A stretch of 64,000 nucleotides of DNA from Cucumis sativus. Lineage: Eukaryota > Streptophyta > Magnoliopsida > Cucurbitales > Cucurbitaceae. The stretch is from NCBI RefSeq assembly GCF_000004075.3, contig NC_026655.2:20631489-20695488 (forward strand), in the 5' to 3' direction. Below the pieces are notes generated by a model. It saw only the letters and a list, made by a program, of their open reading frames with translations. It had not been told where the DNA came from and did no database searches. Within the stretch, counting starts at the first letter, position 1. Each line of letters starts with the position of its first letter. Shown in pieces: positions 61,901 to 64,000 of the stretch. Both the position numbers and the translations under genes were made by a program.

Positions 61901-63910
61901 TTCTCAATTATCTCTTCGATGATAAATTTTTTAAAGAAAATATCATAATTTATCTATGATAGACCACAATAGACTATTTCCATTCTTTATCATGATATGG
62001 ATATATAGACAAATATAGTAGTCTATATTAATTTATTATAAATAAGCTGTGATATTTTACAAATTTTAGTATTTCTTGTTTTCTACTTTTTTTTAAAGTC
62101 GTTTAATAGATAGTTTTCATTAAAAAAAACTAACAATGAATGTATTTTGATTCTTTTAAAATTCAAATTAGGATTATCCAAACTTCCAAAAAATTTGAGA
62201 TATTTTAATAAATTTAGTGTTTTTATTTTGTTTTTTAAAAATTGTAAAGTAAACGAAAAATCCAACTAAAAAGATCAAAAGTAGAATAAAGTAGATTAAA
62301 GCATAGGGGCACATACCTAAAACTCTTTGTCAACGTTACTCCATCCACAATTGGCATCCCCACACGATGGTCCTGATCACTATAATAGTAGCAACCTTCA
62401 TCACTTCCCACTTGCATCTGAGCCAGCCTCTTTCGAGCCGTAGCTACAAGAACTCGAGCAAGTGAAGTAAATGGACTTCCTTCAGGCTTATCGAGACGAT
62501 AGAAGCGATTTCCAAGCAAGAAAATAGCTAGGGAAATGACGTTGGCTGCAAGGCTGATGCCAAAGCCCCAACCCCAACTAACATTATCTTGAATATAGAC
62601 AATAGCTGTGGAACTAGCAACAAATCCCGCATAGAGAGTGACAAAAAACCAATTGAAGAAAATGTTTTGATCTTTGGTTGTATCATATTGATTTGCACCA
62701 AAAGTTGCTGTGGTGAAACGAGAGCCTCCAGATCCAAGACATGCTAAGATAATGCTTGAGTATAAGATTGTGTATTGGAGTTTGGAAGGTGATGATGAAC
62801 ATGTGATTGAGGTATTATTATGATCACATGGTTGTGGTCTTAGAGAATGGATTGTTGCTGTTAGTGTAAGGGAAACCATGGCCTACAAAATGAATCATAT
62901 GCATTATTATTTTTTACCTATTAAAAAGCAGTGTTGTAAAAATGAGTAAAGAAACTTGGTGTATAGACAAAGGAAGAGCAAAGCAAGAAAAGAGAAGAAC
63001 AAGAAGATATTCAAGAGAAAAAAAAGTGAGACCACCTTGAGAGTATATGTTGAGATCTAAAATGGAGAAACATTATTATATTTTTGTAAGATATATGAGT
63101 TATTATACTTTCTCATCTATCTATTGGTTTAAAAATCTTTGTTTATTTATCTAATGAATTGAACCCCTTAAATGAGTTACATAAAGATGGTTACAGCTCG
63201 AGATGCATCCAAATATTTTTTTCAATTAAAATTTGATATGTATACATGTTTGAATGATCAATAACCATAACAATATTATTTCACCACACTTCAAATATAA
63301 TAAATATTTTAGATAATTCTAATAATATTAATAATATATAAAAAATAAGCATATAGTTGAACGAAAACGACTAGAGGTTCGATTCTTTCCATCTGTATAT
63401 TCTAAAAAGACAAGAATAATATTTATTATTATAATCACGTTGAAACAAACAACATTATTGAAAATATACTATTTTGGTCCACAAAAGGAGAAGATTAGAC
63501 ACAAATTGATTGAGTACAAGTTAGTGTAAATTAATGGTGAAAGGGATAAGTTTTAATTAAGTTTGTACAAAACCAAATAATTATTTTAAAAAATAATAGT
63601 GTAAATAAAGAAATAATGATAAAGAAAAATTTGATCAAATGAAATAATTTAAACATTGAAATCAAAGAGAAGTAGTAAGAAGAATAAATTACCAAAAGAG
63701 AAATAGAAGTAGAAATGAGAATGACAAAGAAAGATCCAAAGAAAGAATCAGCAAGAACAGCTCCAACAACAGGAAAAACACAAAGGCATCCACTAACAAT
63801 ATTGGAAATCAAAGTAGCATCAATACTATTAATGTTGTATTCCTTAATCAAATACACTATCAAATTTGAAAGCCATCCTCCGGTTGCCAATGTCATGCAA
63901 GCAAAAGTAC
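58952..63910 (-). CDS. NPF2: NRT1/PTR family 2.7-like transporter (copy 4, exon 1 outside window)
   Basis: Three intact exons on the minus strand: exon 2 63910-63693, exon 3 62882-62317, exon 4 59798-58952, with GT/AG introns of 810 and 2518 bases and phases that join correctly. Exon 2 reads TFACMTLATGGWLSNLIVYL, INSIDATLISNIVSGCLCVF and PVVGAVLADSFFGSFFV. Exon 3 has LTLTATIHSLRPQPCDHNN, GGSRFTTATFGANQYDTTKD, NWFFVTLYAGFVASSTAIVY and FYRLDKPEGSPFTSLARVLV. Exon 4 runs from CLNRAALITRGDIHLDGT through PNFKIPAGSFAVIIFISTT, GEAFHFPGQVGLYYQEFP and WLPDDINQGRVDNVYW to the stop. With an exon 1 like that of copy 2 the protein would be ~570 residues with 12 helices. The first helix lacks the ExxE[K/R] motif typical of proton-coupled NPF importers, as in the NAXT group. 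Closest relative in the window is copy 2. Substrate not assignable from sequence. Confidence 0.92.
61925..62075 (-). repeat. Inverted-repeat-like insert in intron 3 of NPF copy 4
   Basis: A TATGATAGACCACAATAGAC / TTTATCATGATATGGATATA block related to 15205-15345 in the same intron of copy 2, in the same orientation relative to the gene. It supports common descent of these two introns. Confidence 0.4.
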
Positions 63911-64000
63911 CTGAAAACCATCGACAAACAAAGATAAACATCACAAAAACGATTTACATATATAGTTCACTAACAATATAGTATGAACGAAAATATTTTT

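Overview
This is nuclear DNA from a flowering plant. Genes are split by AT-rich introns with GT/AG borders, and LTR retrotransposons of the Ty3/gypsy (chromovirus and Tat/Ogre-like) and Ty1/copia types are abundant, together with a LINE remnant, MITEs and a plant-mobile-domain pseudogene. Small repeats built on 'gatagac' and 'atatagcaa' motifs and the general AT richness look like cucurbit genomes to me, but that family-level placement is an inference.

Layout, left to right. (1) 559-2628 (+): last two coding exons of an NPF2.7/NAXT-like NRT1/PTR transporter; its first exons lie outside the window. (2) 3917-7292: an internally deleted Ty3/gypsy chromovirus on the minus strand, next to a ~1 kb imperfect inverted repeat (7300-8345). 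(3) 8520-10010: a decayed MAIN-like plant mobile domain gene. (4) 13219-17856 (+): a full-length NPF2 gene broken by a frameshift and a stop, followed at once by a 5'-truncated NPF2 pseudogene (17951-19968). (5) 23125-24570 (-): an intact three-exon actin-depolymerizing factor gene, the only complete and apparently functional gene in the window. (6) 27533-31858: a degenerate Ty1/copia element on the minus strand beside the 3' end of a LINE (about 31960-33165). (7) 37174-55412: a nest of one Tat/Ogre-like family. A 12.8-kb element (38855-51670, target duplication AACAT) sits inside an older solo LTR of the same family, flanked by a degenerate LTR on the left and an inverted solo LTR on the right. 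(8) 58952-63910 (-): exons 2-4 of an intact NPF2 gene, facing the first three copies.

Biology. The NPF2 copies fall into two lineages by intron 3 length and flanking homology: copy 1 and the truncated pseudogene, and the broken copy 2 and the inverted copy 4. The region is therefore a transporter cluster shaped by duplication, inversion and decay, then expanded by retrotransposons. The young Tat-like element has nearly identical LTRs but a coding region full of stops and missing domains, so it was probably mobilised in trans. Its 3' untranslated region carries a 16-copy minisatellite with a higher-order period. I found no prokaryotic-type system, CRISPR array, tRNA or rRNA gene. All exon boundaries were read by eye from splice signals, reading frame and comparison between the copies.
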